Shown in pieces: positions 39,261 to 47,388 of a stretch of 64,000 nucleotides of DNA. Below the pieces are notes generated by a model. It was not told where the DNA came from and did no database searches. It saw nothing but the letters and a program-made list of their open reading frames with translations. Position 1 is the stretch's first letter; the number at the start of each line of letters is the position of its first letter. The position numbers and the translations under genes are program-made. This DNA is from Pseudomonas khavaziana (GTDB taxonomy: Bacteria > Pseudomonadota > Gammaproteobacteria > Pseudomonadales > Pseudomonadaceae): assembly GCF_019145205.1 (NCBI RefSeq), contig NZ_JAHSTT010000002.1:310001-374000 (forward strand), given 5' to 3'.

Positions 39261-40493
39261 ATGTCGGCCAAACAGAAGCCTGTAAATACCCCGTTGCACT
39301 TGCTCCAACAACTTTCGGGCAGCCTGCTCGAACATCTGGAAAGCGCATGTTCCCAGGCGTTGGCCGATGCAGAAAAACTGCTCGCCAAACTGGAAAAACA
39401 ACGCGGTAAAGCCCAAGAAAAACTGCACAAGTCCCGCACCAAACTGCAAGACGCCGCTACAGCCGGCAAGTCCAAGGCGCAAGCCAAAGCCAAGGACGCC
39501 GTTAAAGAACTTGAGGACCTGCTGGATGCCCTCAAGGATCGTCAAGCGGAGACCCGCAGCTACATTTCCCAACTCAAGAAAGACGCTCAGGAAAGCCTGA
39601 AGCTGGCCCAGGGCATTGGCCGTGTGAAGGAAGCCGTAGGGAAAGCACTGGGTGCTCGTACCCCTGCAAAAGTTGCAGCCAAGCCGGTTGCGAAAACTGC
39701 TGCTGCGAAACCTGCTGTCAAGCCAGCGGCTAAAACCGCTGCTGCGAAACCAGCCGCCAAGCCAGCTGCCAAAACTGCTGCTGCGAAACCTGCTGTTAAG
39801 CCAGCTGCCAAAACTGCTGCTGCGAAACCGGCCGCCAAGCCAACTGCCAAAACGGCTGCTGCGAAACCAGCCGCCAAGCCAGCTGCCAAAACTGCTGCTG
39901 CGAAACCGGCCGCCAAGCCAACTGCCAAAACGGCTGCTGCGAAACCAGCCGCCAAGCCAGCGGCTAAAACCGCTGCTGCGAAACCGGCCGCCAAGCCAGC
40001 TGCCAAAACTGCTGCTGCGAAACCTGCTGTTAAGCCAGCTGCCAAAACTGCTGCTGCAAAACCAGTCGCCAAGCCAGCGGCTAAAACCGCTGCTGCGAAA
40101 CCAGCCGCCAAGCCAGCGGCTAAAACCGCTGCTGCGAAACCAGCCGCCAAGCCAGCGGCTAAAACCGCTGCTGCGAAACCAGCCGCCAAACCAGCTGCCA
40201 AAACTGCTGCTGCGAAACCAGCCGCCAAGCCAGCGGCTAAAACCGCTGCTGCGAAACCAGTCGCCAAGCCAGTTGCTAAACCTACTGCCGCGAAACCAGC
40301 CGCCAAGCCAGCTGCGAAACCTGCTGCCGCGAAACCAGCCGCCAAACCCGCGGCTGCAAAACCAGCACCTGCCAAGCCAGCCACTCCAGTAGCACCTGCT
40401 GCCACTGCGACCTCTTCAACCGCTCCAGCCGCATCGACCAGCAGCACCCCTGCACCGGTAGCGTCAAGCACCACCCCAACCAGCGCTTCCTAA
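39261..40493 (+). CDS. algP: AlgP (AlgR3) histone H1-like repeat protein
   Basis: 410 residues. Residues 1-140 are helical and charged; residues about 145-370 are a lysine/alanine/proline repeat resembling histone H1 tails (15 strict 13-residue units beginning KTAAAKP); the end is Ala/Pro/Thr/Ser-rich. AlgP is a DNA-binding protein implicated in alginate gene expression in P. aeruginosa. GGAGG lies 6 bases before ATG 39261. Repeat number probably differs among strains, as reported for P. aeruginosa algP. It overlaps the convergent TIGR02444 gene by 4 bp. Confidence 0.93.
   Translation: MSAKQKPVNTPLHLLQQLSGSLLEHLESACSQALADAEKLLAKLEKQRGKAQEKLHKSRTKLQDAATAGKSKAQAKAKDAVKELEDLLDALKDRQAETRSYISQLKKDAQESLKLAQGIGRVKEAVGKALGARTPAKVAAKPVAKTAAAKPAVKPAAKTAAAKPAAKPAAKTAAAKPAVKPAAKTAAAKPAAKPTAKTAAAKPAAKPAAKTAAAKPAAKPTAKTAAAKPAAKPAAKTAAAKPAAKPAAKTAAAKPAVKPAAKTAAAKPVAKPAAKTAAAKPAAKPAAKTAAAKPAAKPAAKTAAAKPAAKPAAKTAAAKPAAKPAAKTAAAKPVAKPVAKPTAAKPAAKPAAKPAAAKPAAKPAAAKPAPAKPATPVAPAATATSSTAPAASTSSTPAPVASSTTPTSAS
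39693..40277 (+). repeat. 15 tandem 39-bp repeats in algP
   Basis: Each unit encodes KTAAAKP followed by six residues of the type (A/V)(A/V)KP(A/T)A. All 15 units keep exactly 39 bp. Copies differ by a few synonymous changes and by A/V or A/T swaps. Less regular KPAA units continue to about 40370. Confidence 0.9.
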
Positions 40494-40954
40494 GTGTTGG
40501 TGACCACGACGCGCAGCCGCTGCAGCGCGTCGTGGTCAAGGTTGGCGGCCTCGGTCGCCAAGCCTTCAAGCCATCCGTACTGACCCACCCCCTCATTGAT
40601 AGGCCATGCCTGCGCCAGCGTTTCCAAGCGCATCAGCAATGCTTGCTCGGCTTCCATCTCTAGAGTCTTGACCCGCTCCCGTAGCGATGCCAGTTGCGTA
40701 TCCTGCTGCGCCATGGTTCGCCATTGCACACGCACTTGTCGCAACGGTTCGACCACCTGTGTCCGCCAGGGGCGAGCTAGCTGCTGCAATGCCTGCGCGC
40801 GTTCGGACGTATACGCCACACCTCGTTGTTCCAGCCATGCACCACACAGCAACAGGCACACATCCGCCCCTTGCTCCTGCAAGCGCAGGCACTCGGCCTC
40901 CACACCCGGGCGGGCGTAGGTCGAGAGGGCAAAGCTCCACAGGTCAGCGCACAT
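40490..40954 (-). CDS. TIGR02444 family protein
   Basis: A 154-residue protein starting MCADLWSFALSTYARPGVEAECLRLQEQGADVCLLLC-like, mostly helical, rich in Leu/Gln, with a coiled coil near residues 80-115. I recognise it as TIGR02444, found beside algP and an ABC-F gene in pseudomonads. No function known. The ATG at 40954 leaves a 50-bp spacer to the divergent ABC-F gene. Confidence 0.8.
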   Translation of the reverse strand: MCADLWSFALSTYARPGVEAECLRLQEQGADVCLLLCGAWLEQRGVAYTSERAQALQQLARPWRTQVVEPLRQVRVQWRTMAQQDTQLASLRERVKTLEMEAEQALLMRLETLAQAWPINEGVGQYGWLEGLATEAANLDHDALQRLRVVVTNT

Positions 40955-41004
40955 ATTCACACCCAAGCCAGCGGCCAACGAAGCTGGTAGACTCCGCCGC
41001 CATT

Positions 41005-42915
41005 ATGATCCGACTTCAAAGCCTAACATTACAGCGTGGCCCGCAACGTCTTCTTGAAGACGCCGAGCTGACCCTGCACGCCGGTCACAAAGCCGGCCTG
41101 ATCGGTGCCAACGGCGCCGGCAAATCCACGTTGTTCGCCTTGTTGCTGGGTGAGCTGACCCCGGACTCCGGAGACTGTCTGCTGCCGGCCGACTGGCGCA
41201 TCGCCCATATGCGCCAGGAGATCGACACCCTGGACCGCATCGCGATCGACTACGTGCTCGATGGCGACCTGCGCCTGCGCCAGGTGCAACATGATCTCGC
41301 CGAAGCCGAAAAAACCCAGGACGGTGCCGCCCAGGCCCGCCTGCACGCCGAGCTGGACAGCGCCGACGGCTATACCGCCGACGCCCGTGCCCGCAAGATG
41401 CTCGCCGGCCTGGGTTTTACCAACGAACAGATGGACCGCCCGGTCGCCGACTTCTCCGGTGGCTGGCGCATGCGCCTCAATCTGGCCCAAGCGCTGATGT
41501 GCCCTTCGGACCTGCTGCTGCTTGACGAACCGACCAACCACTTGGACCTCGATGCGATCCTGTGGCTGGAAGACTTCCTCAAGAACTATCAGGGTACGTT
41601 GCTGCTGATTTCCCACGACCGGGACTTCCTCGACGCCGTGGTCGATAACATCGCCCACGTCGAACAGAAGAAGATCACCCTTTACCGTGGCGGCTATACC
41701 GCGTTCGAACGCGCCCGCGCCGAGCGCCTGGCCCAGCAGCAACAGGCCTATGAGAAGCAACAGGCGCAGCGTGCGCACATGGAAAGCTACATCGCCCGGT
41801 TCAAGGCCCAGGCCACCAAGGCCCGCCAGGCCCAGAGCCGGATCAAGGCCCTGGAGCGCATGGAAGAGCTGTCGGCGGCCCACGTCGATTCGCCGTTCGA
41901 CTTTGTATTCCGCGAATCGGTGAAGATCTCCAGCCCGTTGCTGGACCTCTCCGATGCCCGCCTGGGTTATGGCGACAAAACCATCCTGGAGAAGGTCAAG
42001 CTGCAGCTCACGCCAGGCGCTCGTATCGGTTTGCTGGGCCCCAACGGCGCGGGCAAGTCGACGCTGATCAAGAACCTCTCGGGCGAGCTTGAGCCTCTGT
42101 CTGGTCGCCTGACCCGTGGCGAGAACACAGTGGTGGGTTACTTCGCCCAGCACCAACTTGACTCGCTCGATTCCAAGGCCAGCCCGCTGTTGCACCTGCA
42201 ACGCCTGGCGCCGACCGAACGCGAGCAGACCTTGCGTGATTTCCTCGGTGGTTTTGACTTCCGTGGCGCGCGCATCGATGAGCCCGTGCTGAATTTCTCC
42301 GGTGGCGAAAAAGCCCGGCTGGCTCTGGCCCTGATCGCCTGGGACCGCCCGAACCTGCTGCTGCTCGACGAACCGACCAACCACCTGGACCTGGAAATGC
42401 GCCTGGCGCTGACCATGGCCCTGCAGGAATTCAGCGGTGCGGTATTGGTGGTGTCTCACGATCGCCACCTGCTCAAGAGCACCACCGATAATTTCCTGCT
42501 GGTGGCCGACGGCAAGGTCGAAGAGTTCGACGGCGACCTGGACGATTATGCGCGCTGGCTGACCGATTACCGCCTGCGTAATGCGCCGGCCAGCAATACC
42601 CCCGTCAACCCGGACAAGACCGACAAGAAAGCCCAGCGCCAGGCCGCTGCCGCATTGCGCCAGCAGTTGGCCCCGCACAAGCGTGAAGCCGACAAGCTGG
42701 AAGCCGAGCTGGGCAAGGTGCACGAGCGCCTGGCCAGGATCGAAGCCAGCCTGGGCGACAGCGCCGTCTACGAGGCGGCGCGCAAGGATGAACTGCGCGA
42801 CCTGCTGGCCGAACAGGCCAAGCTCAAGGTGCGCGAAGGGCAGTTGGAGGAAACCTGGATGGAGGCCCTCGAGTTGCTCGAAACCCTGCAAGCGCAGCTG
42901 GAGGCGCTGTCCTGA
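41005..42915 (+). CDS. ABC-F family ATPase (YheS-like)
   Basis: A 636-residue soluble protein with two ABC domains: Walker A GANGAGKST (near 35) and GPNGAGKST (near 345), signatures FSGGWRMR and FSGGEKARL, and Walker B LLLDEPTNHLDL twice. The linker of about 80 charged residues and a C-terminal coiled coil (about 540-630) are typical. ABC-F proteins act on ribosomes; length and context match YheS, which helps nascent peptides pass. ATG 41005; the open frame upstream lies in the TIGR02444 antisense. mscS overlaps its stop by 1 base. Confidence 0.92.
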   Translation: MIRLQSLTLQRGPQRLLEDAELTLHAGHKAGLIGANGAGKSTLFALLLGELTPDSGDCLLPADWRIAHMRQEIDTLDRIAIDYVLDGDLRLRQVQHDLAEAEKTQDGAAQARLHAELDSADGYTADARARKMLAGLGFTNEQMDRPVADFSGGWRMRLNLAQALMCPSDLLLLDEPTNHLDLDAILWLEDFLKNYQGTLLLISHDRDFLDAVVDNIAHVEQKKITLYRGGYTAFERARAERLAQQQQAYEKQQAQRAHMESYIARFKAQATKARQAQSRIKALERMEELSAAHVDSPFDFVFRESVKISSPLLDLSDARLGYGDKTILEKVKLQLTPGARIGLLGPNGAGKSTLIKNLSGELEPLSGRLTRGENTVVGYFAQHQLDSLDSKASPLLHLQRLAPTEREQTLRDFLGGFDFRGARIDEPVLNFSGGEKARLALALIAWDRPNLLLLDEPTNHLDLEMRLALTMALQEFSGAVLVVSHDRHLLKSTTDNFLLVADGKVEEFDGDLDDYARWLTDYRLRNAPASNTPVNPDKTDKKAQRQAAAALRQQLAPHKREADKLEAELGKVHERLARIEASLGDSAVYEAARKDELRDLLAEQAKLKVREGQLEETWMEALELLETLQAQLEALS

Positions 42916-43481
42916 TGGAAGCGTTGCAACTGCCGTTGCCGGCGCAATGGGTCGAGCCCGTATGGATCGGCGTGCAAATCCTGCTGATCCTGCTGGCCGG
43001 CTACCTGGCCCAGCGCTTTGTCGCCAAGGGCCTGACCCGCCTGGGTGAGCGCTACCCGCTGCCGCCGCAATTGCTGATGCCACTGCGTGGCGGCTTGCGC
43101 TGGCTGATCATGGGCAGTGCACTGATCTTTGTGCTGGGCCGCCTGGGTGTGTCCGCCACTGTCTTATGGACGGCGCTGTCGGGGTTTGTCGCGGTAGCGG
43201 CAGTGGCGTTCTTCGCCATGTGGTCGGTGCTGTCCAACCTGTTGTGCGCGATCCTGATCTTTACCGTCGGGCCGTTCCGTCTCGGTGACATCGTCGAGCT
43301 GGTGGACACCGTCGACAAACCCGGCGTGAAGGGGCGGGTCGTGGCGATCAACCTGCTCTACACCACGTTGATCGAGGTCGAGGAGGCCGGCACCAGCAGC
43401 GCGATGGTGCAGGTGCCCAACAGTATGTTCTTCCAGCGTTCGGTGCGGCGCTGGCCGGGAACAGGTACGCATATCTTGTAG
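42915..43481 (+). CDS. small mechanosensitive channel family protein (MscS)
   Basis: 188 residues: three TM helices (about 15-35, 55-75, 80-110) and a short MscS beta domain (GPFRLGDIVELVDTVDKPGVKGRV, and VPNSMFFQRSVRRW). This is a minimal MscS-like protein lacking most of the C-terminal cage. The ATG overlaps the ABC-F stop (TGATG), indicating translational coupling. Its own TAG stop lies inside a REPIN. Confidence 0.88.
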   Translation: MEALQLPLPAQWVEPVWIGVQILLILLAGYLAQRFVAKGLTRLGERYPLPPQLLMPLRGGLRWLIMGSALIFVLGRLGVSATVLWTALSGFVAVAAVAFFAMWSVLSNLLCAILIFTVGPFRLGDIVELVDTVDKPGVKGRVVAINLLYTTLIEVEEAGTSSAMVQVPNSMFFQRSVRRWPGTGTHIL

Positions 43482-43576
43482 GAGCGAGCTTGCTCGCGAA
43501 AATCGTCAACGGTAACGCAGTGCATCCAGTCGGCCCGTATCGCTTGTGCGTTTTTCGCGAGCAAGCTCGCTCCTAC
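43478..43576. repeat. REPIN, GTAGGAGCGAGCTTGC class
   Basis: Left arm GTAGGAGCGAGCTTGCTCGC, right arm GCGAGCAAGCTCGCTCCTAC, 99 bp in all. The left arm begins at 43478, so its TAG (43479-43481) is the mscS stop codon. Confidence 0.9.
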
Positions 43577-43650
43577 AAAAATCTATAGCCAGTCTTCGCT
43601 CGGTGGAGTTAGCTTAAGGCACTACCGCTAATTCCCTTCTGAGGTGCGCA

Positions 43651-44283
43651 ATGGCTCTCGACACATGGCTGGCCTTCTTCCTCGCCAGTTGGATCATCTC
43701 CCTTTCCCCCGGCGCGGGTGCCATCGCCTCGATGTCCAGCGGCCTGCAATACGGTTTCGTGCGTGGCTACTGGAACGCCATTGGCCTGCAACTGGGCCTG
43801 GCGATGCAGATTGCCGTGGTGGCGGGCGGCTTGGGCGCCATTCTGGCGGCGTCGTCTACCGCGTTCTATGCGATCAAATGGTTTGGTGTGGCCTACTTGG
43901 TGTACCTGGCCATCAAGCAATGGCGCGCCTTGCCCATGGACATGACCGATGACGCCGCCGTGCGCCCCATCGGCAAGCCGATGGCGATGATGTTCCGGGG
44001 TTTCCTGGTCAACGCCAGTAACCCAAAGGCCCTGGTGTTCATGCTGGCGGTGCTGCCGCAGTTCGTGAACCCGCAGGCGCCGTTGTTGATTCAATACCTG
44101 ATCCTCGGTGCGACCATGATCAGCGTCGATATGATCGTGATGGCGGGGTATACGGGGTTGGCCTCTAAAGTCCTGCGTCTGTTGCGCACGCCCAAGCAAC
44201 AGAAGCGTGTGAACCGCACCTTCGCCGGTTTGTTTGTCGGTGCCGCCGGTTTCCTCGCAAGCTTGCACCGCGCCACGGCGTAA
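43651..44283 (+). CDS. LysE/RhtB family translocator
   Basis: A 210-residue inner-membrane protein with about five to six TM segments. The start LDTWLAFFLASWIISLSPGAGAIASMSSG has the family's SPGP-like motif, and NASNPKALVFMLAVLPQF is the second conserved block. It exports amino acids or their analogues; substrate not known. ATG 43651 follows GAGGTGCGC. Confidence 0.9.
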   Translation: MALDTWLAFFLASWIISLSPGAGAIASMSSGLQYGFVRGYWNAIGLQLGLAMQIAVVAGGLGAILAASSTAFYAIKWFGVAYLVYLAIKQWRALPMDMTDDAAVRPIGKPMAMMFRGFLVNASNPKALVFMLAVLPQFVNPQAPLLIQYLILGATMISVDMIVMAGYTGLASKVLRLLRTPKQQKRVNRTFAGLFVGAAGFLASLHRATA

Positions 44284-44304
44284 CTGAACAAGCCGGATCA
44301 CAAT

Positions 44305-44330
44305 GTGGGAGGGGGCTTGCCCCCGATGGC
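44305..44330. repeat. single REP arm, GTGGGAGGGGGCTTGC class
   Basis: The left arm GTGGGAGGGGGCTTGCCCCC followed by GATGGC, with no matching right arm within 100 bp. A variant (CCCCC instead of CTCCC) compared with the other copies. Confidence 0.8.
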
Positions 44331-44384
44331 GGCCTGACAGCCGACCAGGATGTTGGATCAGACCGAGTACATATCCGTTGCTGC

Positions 44385-44663
44385 GGTAACGGCCACTTAA
44401 GGTTACGCCCTTACGGCGTGTCACTTTTGTAAAGGCACAAAAGTAACCAAAAGGCCTTCGCCCCAACACTCGGCACCTCGCTTAGGCTCGGTGTGCCCGA
44501 ACGCAGGCTTGAATCCGTGGGCCGCCGCCACGCGCCATCCATGGCGCGGGGCGGCTAACCCGGCGTCCTGCCGGGTTACCCACGGATTCAAGCCTGCGTT
44601 CGGCCAGCGTGTTTGACGGGGCGCCTGAGATCAAGATCAAAAGCCAGAGCAATAGCGCAAGAG
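44385..44663. repeat. structured intergenic repeat with nested hairpins
   Basis: A hairpin ACTTTTGT/ACAAAAGT (44423-44444) precedes a core, 44497-44603: a perfect 25-bp stem (arms 44497-44521 and 44579-44603) enclosing a branched hairpin (GCCGCC/GGCGGC around CGCGCCAT/ATGGCGCG, 44521-44555) and AACCCGGC/GCCGGGTT (44557-44577). From memory, near-identical sequences occur between genes in many fluorescens-group genomes. It has no transposase gene. The limits given are approximate. Confidence 0.75.
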
Positions 44664-44685
44664 CAAGCAGTTGTGTAGATACACA

Positions 44686-44759
44686 TGCCCCGATAGCGGT
44701 GAATCAGTCGATGAATCTGTTGATTGAAACTCCGTCATCGGGAGCAAGCCCTCTCCCAC
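44686..44759. repeat. degenerate REPIN
   Basis: The right arm ATCGGGAGCAAGCCCTCTCCC... ends at 44759; the left arm is cut to CCCCGATAGCGGTG. It follows immediately after the structured element. Confidence 0.7.
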
Positions 44760-44852
44760 ATTGGTTTTGTGGCGATATTAAATAACACCTTGAGTCCAAG
44801 CCCTTTAAGCTCAACAATAGTGTTACTTCGTATTTCCACTTGAGATCCATTC

Positions 44853-46760
44853 ATGACTGCCCCTTTCCGCTTTCTCGCCTGGCTGCTGTTGCCGGCGATG
44901 ATGTCGTGCAGCTTCAATCTCTTGGCCGCAACCGCCGAGGGCGCGCCACAGGCCCTGCATTTGCTGGATTACATCGGCGCCGACTACCCGCCGACGGTAG
45001 AAGCGGGCAAGGTGGTGGACGACTCGGAATATCGCGAGCAGGTGGAGTTTCTTGGGGTATTGCAGGGCCTGGTGGCCGATCTGCCGGATAAGCCCGAGCG
45101 CGCCGAGCTGGTAACCGGCGTTGATGAACTGCTGGCAGCGGTCAATGCCCGCCAGGACGGTGCGAGTGTGGCTCGTCAGGCCCGTCAGTTGGGTGCCAAG
45201 CTGGCGGTGGCCTATGAAGTCAGCCAGGCCCCGGCGATTACGCCGGACCCTATACGCGGTGCGCCGCTGTACGCTCAGCACTGTTCGGTCTGCCACGGCA
45301 CGGCCGGTGCCGGTGATGGCCCGGCGGGCGTAGGTCTCACGCCGCCGCCCGCGAACCTGCGAGATGCCACGCGTCTGGATCGCTTGAGTCTGTATGCGAT
45401 CTACAACACCCTCGGCCTGGGTGTCGAAGGCACCGATATGCCGTCGTTCGCTGACCAGCTGGACGACCGCCAGCGTTGGGACCTGGCCACCTACATCGCC
45501 GGTTTCACCGCCGACCCGGCTGCCGCCAGAAGCGCGCAGGCGTTCAACTTGGCCGACCTGGCGCGCCAAACCCCCAATGAAGTGCTCGCCGCCAATGGGC
45601 CGGCCGCCGCCGCGGCTTTCCGCGCCCAGCGTGCGCAGCCGCCGCAGGTCCAGCGTGGCCCCGCGCAGTTGCTCGACTACACCGCCATCACCCTGGACAA
45701 GAGCCTTGCCGCCTTCCGCAACGGTGACCACGAGCAGGCCTACGACCTGTCGGTCGCCGCTTACCTGGAAGGTTTCGAGCTGGTGGAAAGCTCCCTGGAT
45801 AACGTCGATGCCAATGTGCGCAAAGACACCGAGAAGGCCCTGATGGCCTATCGGCAATCGTTGCAGGACGGCTTGCCTATCGAGCAGGTGCAGCAACGCC
45901 TGGACGTGGCCAAGGGCAAGCTGACCGAGTCCGCCGGCCTGCTGGGCGGCGATGGCTTGAGCTGGTCGTTGAGCTACATTTCCGGCTTGTTGATCCTGCT
46001 GCGAGAAGGTCTGGAAGCGATCCTGGTGCTGGCGGCGATCCTGGCCTTCCTGCGCAATACCGGCCAGCAATCGGCGGTGCGTAGCGTCAATGTCGGCTGG
46101 GGCCTGGCGCTGTTGGCCGGCTTGGCCACCTGGGCCTTGGCGGCGTATGTGATTGACGTCAGCGGTGCCCAGCGCGAACTGCTCGAAGGCTGCACGGCGT
46201 TGTTTGCCAGCGTGATGGTGTTGTGGCTCGGCGTATGGATGCACGACCGACGCCACGCGGCGGCCTGGCAGGACTACATCAAGAGCAGCCTGGTGGGCGG
46301 CGGTGGGCGTTTCGGTTTTGCGGTGCTGGCGTTCTTCTCAGTGTATCGCGAGCTGTTCGAGGTGATCCTGTTTTACGAAACCCTGTGGCTGCAAGCCGGC
46401 CCAGCCGGGCATAACGCGGTATTGGCGGGCGGGGCCACGGCGCTGGTGCTGCTGGTGGGCCTGGCCTGGGTGATCCTGCGCGGTTCGGCGAAGCTGCCGC
46501 TGGCATTGTTCTTCGGCATCAACGCCGCGTTGCTGTGTGCGCTGTCGGTGGTATTCGCCGGGCACGGTGTCAAGGCGTTGCAGGAAGCCGGCATTTTCGG
46601 CACGCGGCCGGTGGCGTTCTTTGAGTTCGACTGGCTGGGCATTCACGCCGATGCATACTCGTTGAGTGCGCAAGCCGTGGCTATCCTGGCGATTGTGGTG
46701 CTGTATGGTCGCAGTAGGCTGGCTGAAAAGCGTCGTATGCCGTCAACCCAGCGCGGTTAA
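44853..46760 (+). CDS. cytochrome c-FTR1 iron permease fusion
   Basis: 635 residues: a signal-like segment (1-26), a periplasmic region with a class I haem site C144-SV-C147-H148 (YAQHCSVCHG, with DMPSFADQL as a possible Met ligand), and a C-terminal FTR1 domain of about seven TM helices. The iron-binding motifs are REGLE (near 384) and RELFE (near 499). Fusions of this kind are thought to oxidise Fe2+ at the surface and import Fe3+, like Ftr1-Fet3 (inference). No Fur box was convincing in the upstream 90 bp. Confidence 0.9.
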   Translation: MTAPFRFLAWLLLPAMMSCSFNLLAATAEGAPQALHLLDYIGADYPPTVEAGKVVDDSEYREQVEFLGVLQGLVADLPDKPERAELVTGVDELLAAVNARQDGASVARQARQLGAKLAVAYEVSQAPAITPDPIRGAPLYAQHCSVCHGTAGAGDGPAGVGLTPPPANLRDATRLDRLSLYAIYNTLGLGVEGTDMPSFADQLDDRQRWDLATYIAGFTADPAAARSAQAFNLADLARQTPNEVLAANGPAAAAAFRAQRAQPPQVQRGPAQLLDYTAITLDKSLAAFRNGDHEQAYDLSVAAYLEGFELVESSLDNVDANVRKDTEKALMAYRQSLQDGLPIEQVQQRLDVAKGKLTESAGLLGGDGLSWSLSYISGLLILLREGLEAILVLAAILAFLRNTGQQSAVRSVNVGWGLALLAGLATWALAAYVIDVSGAQRELLEGCTALFASVMVLWLGVWMHDRRHAAAWQDYIKSSLVGGGGRFGFAVLAFFSVYRELFEVILFYETLWLQAGPAGHNAVLAGGATALVLLVGLAWVILRGSAKLPLALFFGINAALLCALSVVFAGHGVKALQEAGIFGTRPVAFFEFDWLGIHADAYSLSAQAVAILAIVVLYGRSRLAEKRRMPSTQRG

Positions 46761-46827
46761 GTATTTGGGAGGGGTCACGCCCAACACATCAGGTATGTGT
46801 TGGGTCATTAGTTGGTAAGGAGTTTCG

Positions 46828-47283
46828 ATGCGGGTGTGGATCGATGCCGACGCCTGCCCACGGGCGGCCAAGGACCAAGTGGTGAAGTTTGCCCTCAAGC
46901 GCCAGTTCGAGGTGGTGCTGGTGGCTGGGCAGAGCCAGATCAAACCGAGCTTTTCCTGTGTGAAACTGATTGTGGTACCCAGCGGCCCGGATGCGGCTGA
47001 TGACTACCTGGTTGAGCATGCTGTGCCCGGTGAGCTGGTGGTCTGCAGCGATGTGCCCTTGGCCGACCGGCTGGTAAAGAAGGGCGTCACGGCCCTTGAC
47101 CCACGGGGCAAGGAGTTCAGCCCGGCGAACATGAGCGAACGCCTGGCGGTGCGTAACCTGTTCACCGACCTGCGTGAGCAGGGCCAGATGGGCGGCGGGC
47201 CACCGCCCCATGGAGAAAAGGACAAGCAGGCGTTTGCCAATGCGCTGGACCGAATCCTGACCCGTTTGATGAAGCCTCTGTAG
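46828..47283 (+). CDS. YaiI/YqxD family protein (UPF0178, DUF188)
   Basis: 151 residues with the family's MRVWIDADACPRAAKDQVV start (a PIN-like Asp cluster), IVVPSGPDAADDYLVE and the GGGPPPHGEKDKQAFANALDR end. A nuclease-like fold is suspected, but no activity is established. Its TAG stop (47281-47283) lies in the left arm of a REPIN. Confidence 0.9.
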   Translation: MRVWIDADACPRAAKDQVVKFALKRQFEVVLVAGQSQIKPSFSCVKLIVVPSGPDAADDYLVEHAVPGELVVCSDVPLADRLVKKGVTALDPRGKEFSPANMSERLAVRNLFTDLREQGQMGGGPPPHGEKDKQAFANALDRILTRLMKPL

Positions 47284-47376
47284 GTGCGTGATTGCTCACC
47301 AAGAACCTGAGAGCGCTGGGTGCATCCAGCTGCCCGCGCTATCGTTGATGTTTTTCGCGAGCAAGCTCGCTCCTAC
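47280..47376. repeat. REPIN, GTAGGAGCGAGCTTGC class, decayed left arm
   Basis: The right arm TTTCGCGAGCAAGCTCGCTC... is intact (ends 47376). The left arm reads GTAGGTGCGTGATTGCTCAC, several changes from consensus. It provides the stop codon of the YaiI gene and lies before convergent elbB. Confidence 0.8.
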
Positions 47377-47388
47377 AGAAAGAGCGCG

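Larger units (their letters stand above)
44284..44852. other. long repeat-filled spacer between LysE and cytochrome-FTR1 genes
   Basis: 569 bp with no credible gene. It holds a left REP arm (44305), a structured element (about 44385-44663), and a degenerate REPIN (44686-44759), each listed separately. The last 90 bp are AT-rich and should carry the promoter of the FTR1 gene. Confidence 0.75.

Noticed and set aside
39587..40474. Repetitive Ala/Gly/Leu-rich frame opposite algP, and the thought of a CRISPR array there
   Set aside because: The 39-bp units are contiguous with no unique spacers and encode the H1-like repeat in the plus frame; the opposite frame is a by-product.
41029..43083. Large minus-strand frame opposite the ABC-F and mscS genes
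   Set aside because: Antisense shadow; both plus-strand genes have clear motifs.
44385..44663. Insertion sequence or transposon
   Set aside because: No transposase frame and no clear target duplication; kept instead as a structured repeat.
44760..44852. Fur box before the FTR1 gene
   Set aside because: AT-rich, but no match to the 19-bp Fur consensus that I would defend.
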